Below, piece after piece: positions 8,967 to 16,609 of a stretch of 53,563 nucleotides of DNA (its first letter is position 1; every line of letters begins with the position of its first letter). A program made the translations under genes and the position numbers. A model generated the notes under the pieces. That model worked only from the letters and a program-made list of their open reading frames with translations, was not told the DNA's origin and ran no database searches. Source of the DNA: Pseudomonadota bacterium. Lineage in GTDB: Bacteria > Pseudomonadota > Alphaproteobacteria > Rhizobiales > Beijerinckiaceae. The stretch spans positions 1-53,563 of the forward strand of contig JAJXWB010000024.1 of NCBI GenBank assembly GCA_021781815.1, read 5' to 3'.

Positions 8967-9016
8967 CGCTTCCGCTAATGTCTTTTCAAGCGCAGCGCGG
9001 AGAGTTAGGACTGACC

Positions 9017-10420
9017 ATGCGATTTGGCATCGCCTGCCGAGGGATGAATTTGTCCAGCTTGTTCACGCGCGCCGGTTTCGCGATCGCAGCCTTTGCCGCA
9101 TTCGTCGGGTCGTCCGCCGCGACCCCGTCCATCGTGATCGATGTCGCGAGCGGCGATACTCTATACCAGCAGAACGCGACGCAACCGTGGTTTCCCGCGT
9201 CGCTCTCCAAGCTGATGACCGTGTTCGTCGCATTGAAGGCGGAGCGGGAAGGCCGGATCACGATGAACACGCCGATGATGGTTTCGGCGCGCGCCGCCAG
9301 CATGGCGCCGTCGAAAATGGGCTTTCGGCCGGGCACGCTGGTCACACTCGACAACGCGCTGAAGATGCTGATGGTGAAATCGGCGAATGATCTGGCCGTG
9401 ACGATCGCCGAAGGAGTTTCCGGGTCCGTGGAAGCGTTCGCCGACGAGATGAACGCTTCGGCGGCTGCGCTCGGCATGCACGAGTCGCATTTCGTCAATC
9501 CGAACGGCCTCCCGGATCCGCGCCAGATTTCCTCGGCGCGCGACATGGCGGTGCTCGGCCGCGCGCTCTACGTCTATTTTCCTGAACACGCCGACCTGTT
9601 CGATATCGGCGCGATGAAACTGGGAAACCGCGTCATTCCAACTCACAACGGGATGCTCGGCCGCTATCCGGGCGCAGACGGCATGAAGACAGGCTTCACC
9701 TGCGCCGCGGGTTTCAACCTTGTGGCGAGCGCCACCCAGAACGGGCGCCGGCTGATCGCTGTCGTCCTTGGCGCGCCGAGCGCCAAGACGCGCACCATGC
9801 TGGCGGCCAGCCTGCTCGACAAGGCGTTCGCGGGTAACGTGACCCGTTCCGGTCCGGCCCTGGCTCTGGCCGCCACCGGGGGCGAGCCGCCGGACATGCA
9901 CGAGGGCGTCTGCCGTCACAGGGGCAAGTCGGTCGCGTCGATCACGGCCGAGATCGAGGACATGTCGGCGCCCCTGCCTTCGGCCTTCGGGCAGGCCCGC
10001 GGCTCCGAGGGCTCGTCGCCGTCGACGGTGGCCGAGATCGCCTCGCTGCCGCGCCCGGCTTTCGACCCGATTCCCGTTTTCGTCGGCCCCGTTCCCGGCT
10101 GGAATGGGCCGATCGCGCGCGCCAACGGGGACTCCACGCCGATTCAGGCCTATTCCGAGGACAAGGACGAAGCGGCTGACGCGCCGCTGAAACCCGCGCC
10201 GGACGCGCAGTCGATGCGCAAGGGCCGGCATCGCGCCGCCCCTGCCAAACACCGGATCGCCAAGGCGACGAAACCTGACAAGAAGACCACTGTCTCGAAG
10301 GCGACAGCGGCGGACGGGAAGGACGCAAAAGCAAGATCGACCGTCGTCAAGCCGGTGAAATCGGCGGCGCATGCGCCCAAGGCCAAGGCCAAGGCCGCGG
10401 CCGCCAAGACCGACGAATGA
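9017..10420 (+). CDS. D-alanyl-D-alanine carboxypeptidase (peptidase S11), periplasmic
   Basis: A 467-residue penicillin-binding protein of the DacA/PBP5 class, which trims the terminal D-Ala of peptidoglycan pentapeptides. All three active-site motifs are present: SLSK at 62-65, SAN at 122-124 and KTG at 224-226. A signal peptide is visible (LFTRAGFAIAAFAAFVGSSAA). The last 60 or so residues form a Lys/Ala-rich basic tail (HRIAKATKPDKKTT, APKAKAKAAAAK) that may bind anionic wall polymers. The ATG at 9017 has AGGA 6 nt upstream; 8978 and 9044 are alternatives. The stop overlaps the start of the next gene by 4 nt, so the two are translationally coupled. Confidence 0.93.
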   Translation: MRFGIACRGMNLSSLFTRAGFAIAAFAAFVGSSAATPSIVIDVASGDTLYQQNATQPWFPASLSKLMTVFVALKAEREGRITMNTPMMVSARAASMAPSKMGFRPGTLVTLDNALKMLMVKSANDLAVTIAEGVSGSVEAFADEMNASAAALGMHESHFVNPNGLPDPRQISSARDMAVLGRALYVYFPEHADLFDIGAMKLGNRVIPTHNGMLGRYPGADGMKTGFTCAAGFNLVASATQNGRRLIAVVLGAPSAKTRTMLAASLLDKAFAGNVTRSGPALALAATGGEPPDMHEGVCRHRGKSVASITAEIEDMSAPLPSAFGQARGSEGSSPSTVAEIASLPRPAFDPIPVFVGPVPGWNGPIARANGDSTPIQAYSEDKDEAADAPLKPAPDAQSMRKGRHRAAPAKHRIAKATKPDKKTTVSKATAADGKDAKARSTVVKPVKSAAHAPKAKAKAAAAKTDE

Positions 10421-11580
10421 ATTCCGCGACGCCGCGCCGCCCGCCGCCGCCCGTTCCCGTCACGATCCTGACGGGATTCCTGGGGGCGGGGAAAACCTCG
10501 CTTCTCAATCGCCTGCTGGCTGATCCGAACCTGGCGGACACGGTCGTCCTCATCAACGAATTCGGCGAGATCGGGATCGACCATCTGCTGGTCGAGAAGG
10601 TTGACGGCGACATGCTGCTGATGGCGTCCGGCTGCCTGTGCTGCACCATCCGCGGCGACCTCGTGAACGCGCTCGAAGATCTGCTGCGCCGCCTGGACAA
10701 CGGGCGGATCAAGCCGTTCCGCCGGGTCGTCATCGAGACGACGGGGCTCGCCGACCCCGCGCCGGTCCTGCACGCGATCATGGGGCATCCCTATCTGACC
10801 CTGCGCTACCGCCTCGACGGCGTGGTGACGGCCGTCGACGCGATCAACGGGCTCGACACGATCGACCGCCACAAGGAGGCGCAACGTCAGGTCGCCGTGG
10901 CCGACCGCATCGCGCTTACCAAGACGGATCTGCTCGACCCCTGCGATCCGGCGATTTTCGAGCGACTGGCGCTCCGGCTGGCCGAACTCAATCCGGGCGC
11001 GCCGCGCCTCGATGTGGCGCGAGGCGAGGCGACCGCGGCAGCGCTTCTGTCGGCCGGGCTTTTTGATCCGGACACGAAGATTCCCGATGTCGGCAAATGG
11101 CTGCGCGCCGAGGCGCTCGCGGAGCCGCATACGCATCGGCGCGATCATGGCCACGGGGCGCACGGTCACGCGCATCTGCACGACGTCAACCGTCATGGCG
11201 ATTCGATCGCGGTGTTCTGCCTGACGCGGGAAACACCGCTGGCGCCGCGGGCTTTCGACCTGTTTCTCGATCTGGTTCGCCACGCGCATGGCCCGAAGCT
11301 GCTGCGTGTGAAAGGAATCGTGGCGCTGGCCGACGACCCGGAGCGTCCGATCGTGGTGCATGGGGTGCAGCACCTGTTCCACCCGGCGGTTCGCCTGGCC
11401 GGCTGGCCGGACGCTGACCGACGGACGCGCATCGTTTTCATTCTCGACGGTCTGGGGCGGGACTTCGTCGAGGGTCTGTTCTCGGCTGCGCTCGGCGAGG
11501 CGCGGACGGACTCGCCAGACCTCGCAGCCTTGAGGTCCAACCCGCTCGACCCGAAGCCCGGCGGATTGCTGGCCGGCTAA
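10417..11580 (+). CDS. G3E-family GTPase (CobW/COG0523 type), putative metallochaperone
   Basis: A 387-residue P-loop GTPase of the COG0523 group. Walker A is GFLGAGKT at 20-27, the metal-binding CxCC signature is GCLCC at 72-76, and a nucleotide-specificity motif TKTD follows near residue 168. A histidine-rich patch (238-262, HTHRRDHGHGAHGHAHLHD) adds a probable zinc store or delivery site. The C-terminal CobW domain is present. Such proteins deliver Zn or Co; the name CobW does not prove a role in B12. It starts inside the ATGA overlap with the D,D-carboxypeptidase gene, an unusual pairing that implies common expression. No Zur-like site was identified. Confidence 0.9.
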   Translation: MNSATPRRPPPPVPVTILTGFLGAGKTSLLNRLLADPNLADTVVLINEFGEIGIDHLLVEKVDGDMLLMASGCLCCTIRGDLVNALEDLLRRLDNGRIKPFRRVVIETTGLADPAPVLHAIMGHPYLTLRYRLDGVVTAVDAINGLDTIDRHKEAQRQVAVADRIALTKTDLLDPCDPAIFERLALRLAELNPGAPRLDVARGEATAAALLSAGLFDPDTKIPDVGKWLRAEALAEPHTHRRDHGHGAHGHAHLHDVNRHGDSIAVFCLTRETPLAPRAFDLFLDLVRHAHGPKLLRVKGIVALADDPERPIVVHGVQHLFHPAVRLAGWPDADRRTRIVFILDGLGRDFVEGLFSAALGEARTDSPDLAALRSNPLDPKPGGLLAG

Positions 11581-11714
11581 ACGCCGCTGTACCGAAACGA
11601 TCCCTCCCTTTCTGGCGCATGACTTGTAGCTCCCGGTTGCAATTGGCCGGTCGGGCCTCGGGTGTCCCATTCCGGGATCGGTCCCGTCTTCGACCGGCGG
11701 CGCGTGGAGGGCCT

Positions 11715-12980
11715 ATGGCGAGCGATTTCTGGCGAACGATGTCGATGCAGCACTGGGCTGACGACGTTCGCCGGCTCGCCGGCGCCGCGGACGCGCGACG
11801 TCCGCATCTGCGGCCGTTCGCCGAAGGCGAAACGCTGGTCGAGTCGTCCGAATTCGATGCGATGGAGGCTCATCGCGACGCCTGGCGCGACCTCGCGCGG
11901 CGCTCGCTGGAGCCAAATCCGTTTCTCGAACCGGAATTTGCGCTGGCGGCGGCCTTGCATCTGCCGGCCGGCCAGCGGCCGGAATTCGTGCTTGTCTGGC
12001 AGGGCGCCGGCTTCGACTCGCGGGCGCGGTTGATCGGTCTGCTCGCGCTGGAGCCGCGCGGCGGCGCGCTGTCGTCCGGCGCAGGTCGATCCTGGCGGCA
12101 CAGACACACCAAGCTTGGCACGCCGCTTGTCGATCGTTTCGCTGGCGCGCGCGCGGTTGACGCCCTGCTGACATGGCTGGCCGACCGCAGGCCGCGGCAG
12201 ACGGCGGTCATGGTTCAGCCGATTGTCCGCGACGGTCCTCTATACGCTCTGCTGCTCGATCGATGCGCCGCGCTCGGACTGGCCTGGGAAAACCTGAACG
12301 AACACCAGCGGGCGATCCTGACGCCAGGGCATTCGGGCGCGGAAACCGTCGCACGGGTCCGCTCGACCAAGCATCGCCGCGAGATCGAACGTTTGCGTCG
12401 GCGTCTGGGAGAAGCTGGAGTCGTCGAAAGCCGTTCGGCGACAAGCGCGGCGGACATCCGGGAAGCCACGGAATGGTTTCTGGCCATCGAGCAACAGGGT
12501 TGGAAAGGCCGCCGGGGAACGTCCTTCCTGTCGGACGTCGGCGATGCGGCGTTCCTGCGGTCGGTCGTGCGGCTCCTCGCCGCTTCCGGAAAGTGCCGGA
12601 TCGACTGGCTGGCGCTGGACGGACGCCCGATCGCCATGGCGATCCTGCTGATGAGCGGCGATCGCGCCTATTTCTGGAAGACAGCCTATGACGAGCGTTA
12701 CAAATATTTCTCGCCGGGCGCGCTGCTGGCCCGCGAGCTGGCCGACCGCCAACTCGCGGACCCTTCCGTCTTCCTGACCGATTCCTGCGCGATCGCCAAC
12801 CACCCGATGATCGACAGGATGTGGTCGGACCGCCAGCCCATGGTCGATCTTCTCATCGGCGTCCATCCCGCAGGCTTCCGCGATCTGACGGCCCTCGCGC
12901 GCCGCGAGCGCCTGCGCCTCAATCTGCGCGACGCGATCAAGCGGGTCGCGCACAAGGCGCTGGGACGTCACGCAAGCTGA
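11715..12980 (+). CDS. CelD/BcsL-like GNAT-fold acetyltransferase
   Basis: A 421-residue protein with the BioF2/CelD-type acetyltransferase domain. The C-terminal half has KHRREIERLRRRLGEAG, then EATEWFLAIEQQGWKGRRG, then DGRPIAMAILLMSGDRAYFWKTAYDE (motif broken here by normal family spacing), as in proteins annotated as cellulose-biosynthesis CelD. The function is not established; exopolysaccharide or lipid modification is the usual guess. The ATG at 11715 has GGAGG 4 nt upstream, and the longer frame adds low-complexity residues. It follows the GTPase gene by 134 nt and precedes the S4-protein gene by 46 nt on the same strand. Confidence 0.78.
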   Translation: MASDFWRTMSMQHWADDVRRLAGAADARRPHLRPFAEGETLVESSEFDAMEAHRDAWRDLARRSLEPNPFLEPEFALAAALHLPAGQRPEFVLVWQGAGFDSRARLIGLLALEPRGGALSSGAGRSWRHRHTKLGTPLVDRFAGARAVDALLTWLADRRPRQTAVMVQPIVRDGPLYALLLDRCAALGLAWENLNEHQRAILTPGHSGAETVARVRSTKHRREIERLRRRLGEAGVVESRSATSAADIREATEWFLAIEQQGWKGRRGTSFLSDVGDAAFLRSVVRLLAASGKCRIDWLALDGRPIAMAILLMSGDRAYFWKTAYDERYKYFSPGALLARELADRQLADPSVFLTDSCAIANHPMIDRMWSDRQPMVDLLIGVHPAGFRDLTALARRERLRLNLRDAIKRVAHKALGRHAS

Positions 12981-13026
12981 ACGCGACGGCTTGCGTCCGC
13001 GGACGCCTTGGCCCAGCTTTGCCGAG

Positions 13027-13332
13027 ATGGAAGAGTGCCCGGACCGGCAGCGCCTCGACAAATGGCTTTGGTTCGCGCGTCTGGCGCACACGCGCTCGGC
13101 GGCGGCCAGACTCGTCTGCGAGGGGCATGTCCGCGTCAATGGCCAGCGCGTTGAACGGGCGGCGAAGGCGGTGCAGCCGGGCGACGTTCTCACGATCGCC
13201 CTGCCGCTCGACCCGCGTCTGCTTCGTATTGTCGCAATCGGGGCGCGGCGGGGCCCATTCGAGCAAGCGCGCCAGCTTTACGAGGACATCGGCGCAGGAC
13301 CGGAACGGCGCGCGCCGCCGGGCGCGCGCTGA
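13027..13332 (+). CDS. S4-domain RNA-binding protein (Hsp15/HslR-like)
   Basis: A 101-residue protein dominated by an S4 domain: [36 protein letters not shown]-type residues 7-42, then [12 protein letters not shown]. This matches the Hsp15 family, which binds free 50S subunits carrying stalled peptidyl-tRNA. The ATG at 13027 gives a normal N-terminus; an upstream TTG would add 12 unconserved residues. In Rhizobiales this gene usually sits directly before fdxA and carD, as here. Confidence 0.87.
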   Translation: MEECPDRQRLDKWLWFARLAHTRSAAARLVCEGHVRVNGQRVERAAKAVQPGDVLTIALPLDPRLLRIVAIGARRGPFEQARQLYEDIGAGPERRAPPGAR

Positions 13333-13412
13333 CTTCTTGCGCGCATGCGCCAAAACCGCTAGCAACGCCGCGTAATTCGAACCGCGCGCGAGCGAGCGCG
13401 CGAGGAGGCTCG

Positions 13413-13751
13413 ATGACCTATGTCGTGATCGAAAACTGCATCAAGTGCAAATACATGGATTGTGTTGAGGTCTGCCCCGTGGATTGTTTCTACGAGGGCG
13501 AGAACATGCTCGTCATCCATCCCGACGAGTGCATCGATTGCGGGGTGTGCGAGCCGGAGTGCCCGGCGGAGGCCATCAAGCCGGATACCGAGCCGGGTCT
13601 GGAGCAATGGTTGAAACTCAACGCCGATCTTGCGCCCAACTGGCCCAATATCACCGTCAAGCGCGAAGCGCCGGCCGACGCCAAGGAGTTCGACGGCCGC
13701 AAGGACAAGCTCAAAGACTTCTTTTCCGACAAGCCCGGCCAGGGAGATTGA
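13413..13751 (+). CDS. fdxA: 7Fe-8S type ferredoxin FdxA
   Basis: A 112-residue ferredoxin of the FdxA family. The first cluster region reads [17 protein letters not shown] and the second [12 protein letters not shown], giving one [3Fe-4S] and one [4Fe-4S] cluster in the family. The C-terminal extension ([18 protein letters not shown] and a charged tail) is typical of the alphaproteobacterial form. A GAGGAGG ribosome site precedes the ATG, and a very GC-rich inverted repeat (CGCGCG, 8 nt, CGCGCG) lies just before it. It acts as a soluble electron carrier; the partner is unknown. Confidence 0.96.
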   Translation: MTYVVIENCIKCKYMDCVEVCPVDCFYEGENMLVIHPDECIDCGVCEPECPAEAIKPDTEPGLEQWLKLNADLAPNWPNITVKREAPADAKEFDGRKDKLKDFFSDKPGQGD

Positions 13752-13801
13752 GACCGGCGCGTGACATTCGCGCTTTTTCTTCGACCCGCGATTAACCAAA
13801 G

Positions 13802-13823
13802 CCGCGGCCATTGCAGGCCGCGG
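13802..13823 (+). terminator. Hairpin downstream of fdxA
   Basis: CCGCGGCC-ATTGCA-GGCCGCGG forms a perfect 8-bp stem 50 nt after the fdxA stop. The T-rich run comes about 11 nt later (TTTGATTTTTG), so it is not a textbook intrinsic terminator, but it is the only candidate between fdxA and the promoter that follows. Confidence 0.4.
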
Positions 13824-13834
13824 GCGATCGACCT

Positions 13835-13863
13835 TTGATTTTTGCGCATATCTGTGATATACA
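13835..13863 (+). promoter_or_regulatory. Candidate sigma-70 promoter of carD with overlapping inverted repeat
   Basis: TTGATT (13835-13840) and TATACA (13858-13863) are separated by exactly 17 bp, each matching 4 of 6 consensus bases. An inverted repeat TCTGTGA (13851-13857) ... TCACAGA (13876-13882) flanks the -10 element and the predicted start point, which would suit a repressor. The spacing of 18 bp between half-sites is too wide for a CRP/FNR dimer site. Confidence 0.45.
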
Positions 13864-14115
13864 CATTTTTAACAGTCACAGAAATGCGCCCCGTATCAGT
13901 CAGTTGACAGGTATGCCTCCTGTGCGCTCCGGACCAGCCGGGGGCGCGCTGCGGTGAGTTGATGCGAGTTTCGCCTCAGCTCAAAACAAGCGTTTTCAGA
14001 AACTTCCGACTGTTCGGCGGGCCGGGCGTTCTTCCGGTCTGCGCTGGAGACTCGTGTGTTGAGTCGCTGTCCGCCTCCCGGCTCCAACCCGGGACGAGTA
14101 AGGAGTGCGCTGCGT

Positions 14116-15594
14116 ATGCCGTCCATCAAGAAGACCAGGAAACCTGCGAAGACCGTCGCCGCGCGGTCGACATCCAAAGCCGCGAGGGCCAAGTCCCGCA
14201 TGAGCAAGGCGCCGTCCGCCGAGACCAAATCCAAGTCGGGTTCCGCTTCGACCTCGACGCGCGCTGGCCGCGCCAAATCGAAATCGCCGGCGACGGCCAA
14301 GGCTCGCGCGGCCGCGAGGGCGTCACGTTCGGCCGGCTCGATATCCGGCAAGAACCGCTCGATCGCGAGATCTGCGCCCAAGGGGTCGGCCAAGACTGGC
14401 GAAGTCCGTTCGCCGCGGGCCAAAGCCGCATCCGCCAAAACTTCCGCCGCCAAAACTGCATCCGCCAAAACAGCAGCGGCCAAAAAAGCATCCGCCAAGA
14501 CCGCATCCGCCGCCAAATCCAGGTCGGCGAAGAGCGCAAGGGCTGCCGCATCACGTTCCAGAAAGCCTGTCGAAGCCGCTGTCGCTGCGTCCCCGCGGGC
14601 CAGTGTCGGCAAGGTTGTCCACGTCTCGAAGAAGTCTACAGAGAGTCGCGCCAAGGCGGCCGTTCACAAGGAAGCGTCCCCGGACATATCGAAAGTTTCC
14701 CCGAGCAAGAAGGCGACCCAGCACACCCAGACCATGGCCAAGACAAACCTGAAGGCGGTCGAACCCGCCAACGCAAGCGTCATGCCCGCCTCTGTGAAGC
14801 TTCATGCGACACCGCCGGCGAAGCCCGTCCCTGCGTTGGCCAAGACCGCGCCCGATCCGAGACCGGCGTCGCACGCGCCGGTAATGCAGCCTCGAGAGAC
14901 GAGCGAACAGAACCCGGTGACCCAGAAAAAAGCCAGCATCCCCTCCGCGGCCAAGGCCGCACCCACGCCGCCCGCCGTTCCGCCCGAAGCGCCCCGGCCC
15001 GCCGCCGCAAAACCGACGAAGCCGACCGGCGCCAAATTCGGCTTCAAGACCAACGAGCATATCGTCTATCCGGCGCACGGCGTCGGGCAGATCGTCGCGA
15101 TTGAAGAGCAGGAAGTCGCAGGCTTCACACTTGAATTGTTCGTGATCAGCTTCATCAAAGACAAGATGATCCTGAAAGTGCCCACGCCCAAGGTCGTCAG
15201 CGTCGGCATGCGCAAACTGGCCGATGCGCCGGTGATCGCGAAATCGCTCGACACGCTGACCGGACGGGCGCGCATCAAGCGCACCATGTGGTCGCGGCGT
15301 GCGCAAGAATATGAGGCGAAGATCAATTCCGGCGATCTGATCGCCATCGCCGAGGTCGTGCGCGATCTGTACCGGTCGGAGGCGCAGCCCGAGCAGTCCT
15401 ATTCTGAGCGGCAGCTCTACGAAGCCGCGCTCGACCGCATGGGCCGCGAACTTGCCGTCGTACAGAAGCTGACGGAACAGGAATCGCTCAAACTGATCGA
15501 AGCGCATCTGCAAAAGGGGCCGCGTCGGGCGTCGAAAGCCGAGGCTGAGCCGGACGACGAGAACTCTGCGGGCGACGTGGACGAGGCCGCCTGA
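14116..15594 (+). CDS. CarD-family transcription regulator with long basic N-terminal tail
   Basis: A 492-residue protein. Residues from about 307 form the CarD RNA-polymerase-binding region, starting KFGFKTNEHIVYPAHGVGQI and continuing through ELFVISFIKDKMILKVP and the helical DNA-contacting part (RIKRTMWSRRAQEYEAKINSG). A normal alphaproteobacterial CarD has about 170-200 residues. Here roughly 300 residues precede it, rich in Ala, Lys, Ser and Pro, resembling histone H1-like tails. AAGGAG lies 10 nt before the ATG at 14116. CarD stabilises open promoter complexes. An internal Met near residue 257 could yield a short form. A strong terminator follows. Confidence 0.88.
   Translation: MPSIKKTRKPAKTVAARSTSKAARAKSRMSKAPSAETKSKSGSASTSTRAGRAKSKSPATAKARAAARASRSAGSISGKNRSIARSAPKGSAKTGEVRSPRAKAASAKTSAAKTASAKTAAAKKASAKTASAAKSRSAKSARAAASRSRKPVEAAVAASPRASVGKVVHVSKKSTESRAKAAVHKEASPDISKVSPSKKATQHTQTMAKTNLKAVEPANASVMPASVKLHATPPAKPVPALAKTAPDPRPASHAPVMQPRETSEQNPVTQKKASIPSAAKAAPTPPAVPPEAPRPAAAKPTKPTGAKFGFKTNEHIVYPAHGVGQIVAIEEQEVAGFTLELFVISFIKDKMILKVPTPKVVSVGMRKLADAPVIAKSLDTLTGRARIKRTMWSRRAQEYEAKINSGDLIAIAEVVRDLYRSEAQPEQSYSERQLYEAALDRMGRELAVVQKLTEQESLKLIEAHLQKGPRRASKAEAEPDDENSAGDVDEAA
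14425..14520 (+). repeat. Degenerate tandem repeats in the CarD tail
   Basis: Imperfect repeats built on GCATCCGCCAAAAC alternate with GCCGCCAAA-type units. They encode (A/S)-A-K-T-A/S runs of the histone-like tail. The repeats are in frame and vary at third positions, which suggests expansion followed by drift rather than a recent slippage event. Confidence 0.65.
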
Positions 15595-15619
15595 CGCAAC
15601 GACGTCGCCACCTGAAGAA

Positions 15620-15646
15620 AGCCCGGCTTTTCGCCGGGCTTTTTTT
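15620..15646 (+). terminator. Intrinsic terminator between carD and rpoH (bidirectional)
   Basis: AGCCCGGC-TTTTC-GCCGGGCT (15620-15640) forms an 8-bp stem followed by six T on the plus strand, a textbook terminator for carD. On the minus strand the same stem is followed by TTTCTT, so it can also end the convergent sigma-factor transcript, whose stop codon touches the T-run. Confidence 0.9.
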
Positions 15647-16493
15647 ATGCGAGGCCGGGATCGAGCGCCTTGCGGAGCTTTTCCAGCGCTCTCGTCTCGA
15701 TCTGGCGCACACGTTCCTTGGATATGCCGAGTTCCGTGCCGAGCGATTCGAGGGTAGCAGCCTCCTCCCGCAGCCTGCGCTCGCGGACAATGCGCAGTTC
15801 GCGTTCGGAAAGCAGCCCGAGGGCGTCGTGCAGCTTCATGTTACGGCGCTCCGAATCGATGTCCGCGCCCACCGTCTCATCAGGCAGCGGCCTGTCGTCG
15901 ATCAGGAAATCCCCGCGTTCCGCCGAATCCGAAGAATCGTTGCCGTGCGCCGGCCCGTTCAGCGAAATGTCAGGGCCCGCGAACCGCGCATTCATCATTT
16001 CGACGTCCGCGCTCGACGCGCCAACCGCTTTCCCGATCTGATCGAACACCCTGGCCTGGTTCTCCTGGCCATTGCGGGAAAGTTGCGCCCGAAGACGCCT
16101 CAGGTTGAAGAACAGCGCCTTCTGGGTCGAACTCGTTCCGCCGCGCACGATCGACCAGTTGCGCAGAATGTAATCCTGGATCGACGCCCGGATCCACCAG
16201 GTCGCATAAGTCGAAAAACGAACATCGCGGCTGGGATCGAAACGCGCGGCGGCTTCGAGAAGCCCGACGTGACCTTCCTGGATGATGTCGGCGACAGGCA
16301 GTCCGTAATGGCGAAAGCGCGTCGCAAGCGCGATGACGAGCCGCATGTGCGAGGCGGCGATCTGGTCCAGCGCGCTCTGATCGCCATTCTCCCGCCACCG
16401 TACGGCGAGGTCGTGCTCCTCTTCGCGTTCGAGAAACGGCGCGATCATCGCCGCTTGCACGAACTGTCTGCGAACGCCGGGCAACTGAGCCAT
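15645..16493 (-). CDS. rpoH: RNA polymerase sigma-32-type factor RpoH
   Basis: A 282-residue sigma-70-family protein of the heat-shock group. Region 2 reads IIQEGHVGLLEAAARFDPS, then RFSTYATWWIRASIQDYILRN, and the RpoH box QKALFFNLRR is at 124-133. Region 4 has LSERELRIVRERRL and SKERVRQIETRALEKLR. It binds core polymerase and directs heat-shock or envelope-stress genes. Rhizobiales often have two or more rpoH copies; the adjacency to carD and an M48 protease gene is like the secondary RpoH2 locus, which is inference. GGAGGAGG precedes the ATG. Region 1.1 is lacking, as expected for RpoH. Confidence 0.92.
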   Translation of the reverse strand: MAQLPGVRRQFVQAAMIAPFLEREEEHDLAVRWRENGDQSALDQIAASHMRLVIALATRFRHYGLPVADIIQEGHVGLLEAAARFDPSRDVRFSTYATWWIRASIQDYILRNWSIVRGGTSSTQKALFFNLRRLRAQLSRNGQENQARVFDQIGKAVGASSADVEMMNARFAGPDISLNGPAHGNDSSDSAERGDFLIDDRPLPDETVGADIDSERRNMKLHDALGLLSERELRIVRERRLREEAATLESLGTELGISKERVRQIETRALEKLRKALDPGLA

Positions 16494-16577
16494 TGTCGCC
16501 TCCTCCGATCGCGCGCCGCGCCGGACGCTGATCGAACACCCACCCTATACGTGAAACCGACGCACGCGGTTCACATA

Positions 16578-16603
16578 GACGTGAGCAGAGGCCGGTTGGT
16601 TCC
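16578..16603 (-). promoter_or_regulatory. Possible EcfG-type promoter upstream of rpoH
   Basis: On the minus strand GGAAC (16603-16599), 17 bp, then CGTC (16581-16578). The alphaproteobacterial general-stress sigma EcfG recognises GGAAC-N16/18-CGTT, so there is one mismatch. It lies 85 nt before the rpoH ATG, overlapping the end of the intergenic space after the M48 gene. Such short motifs occur by chance. Confidence 0.3.
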
Positions 16604-16609
16604 GCAGTT

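Larger units (their letters stand above)
13752..14115. other. Intergenic region before carD
   Basis: A 364-bp noncoding stretch. It contains a hairpin after fdxA, a candidate promoter, and a 7-bp inverted repeat with an 18-bp spacer (all listed separately). Its AT-rich centre around 13832-13872 stands out from the surrounding GC-rich DNA. The remaining 230 bp before carD would be an unusually long leader. No short gene was recognised in it. Confidence 0.6.

Noticed and set aside
10417-11580. Assignment of the G3E GTPase as true cobalamin-synthesis CobW
   Set aside because: COG0523 proteins are diverse; there is no B12 riboswitch or cob gene next to it, and the CxCC and His-rich patch fit zinc handling equally well.
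13851-13882. CRP/FNR site suggested by TGTGA ... TCACA
   Set aside because: The half-sites are 18 bp or more apart, whereas CRP needs 6 bp and FNR 4 bp between them.
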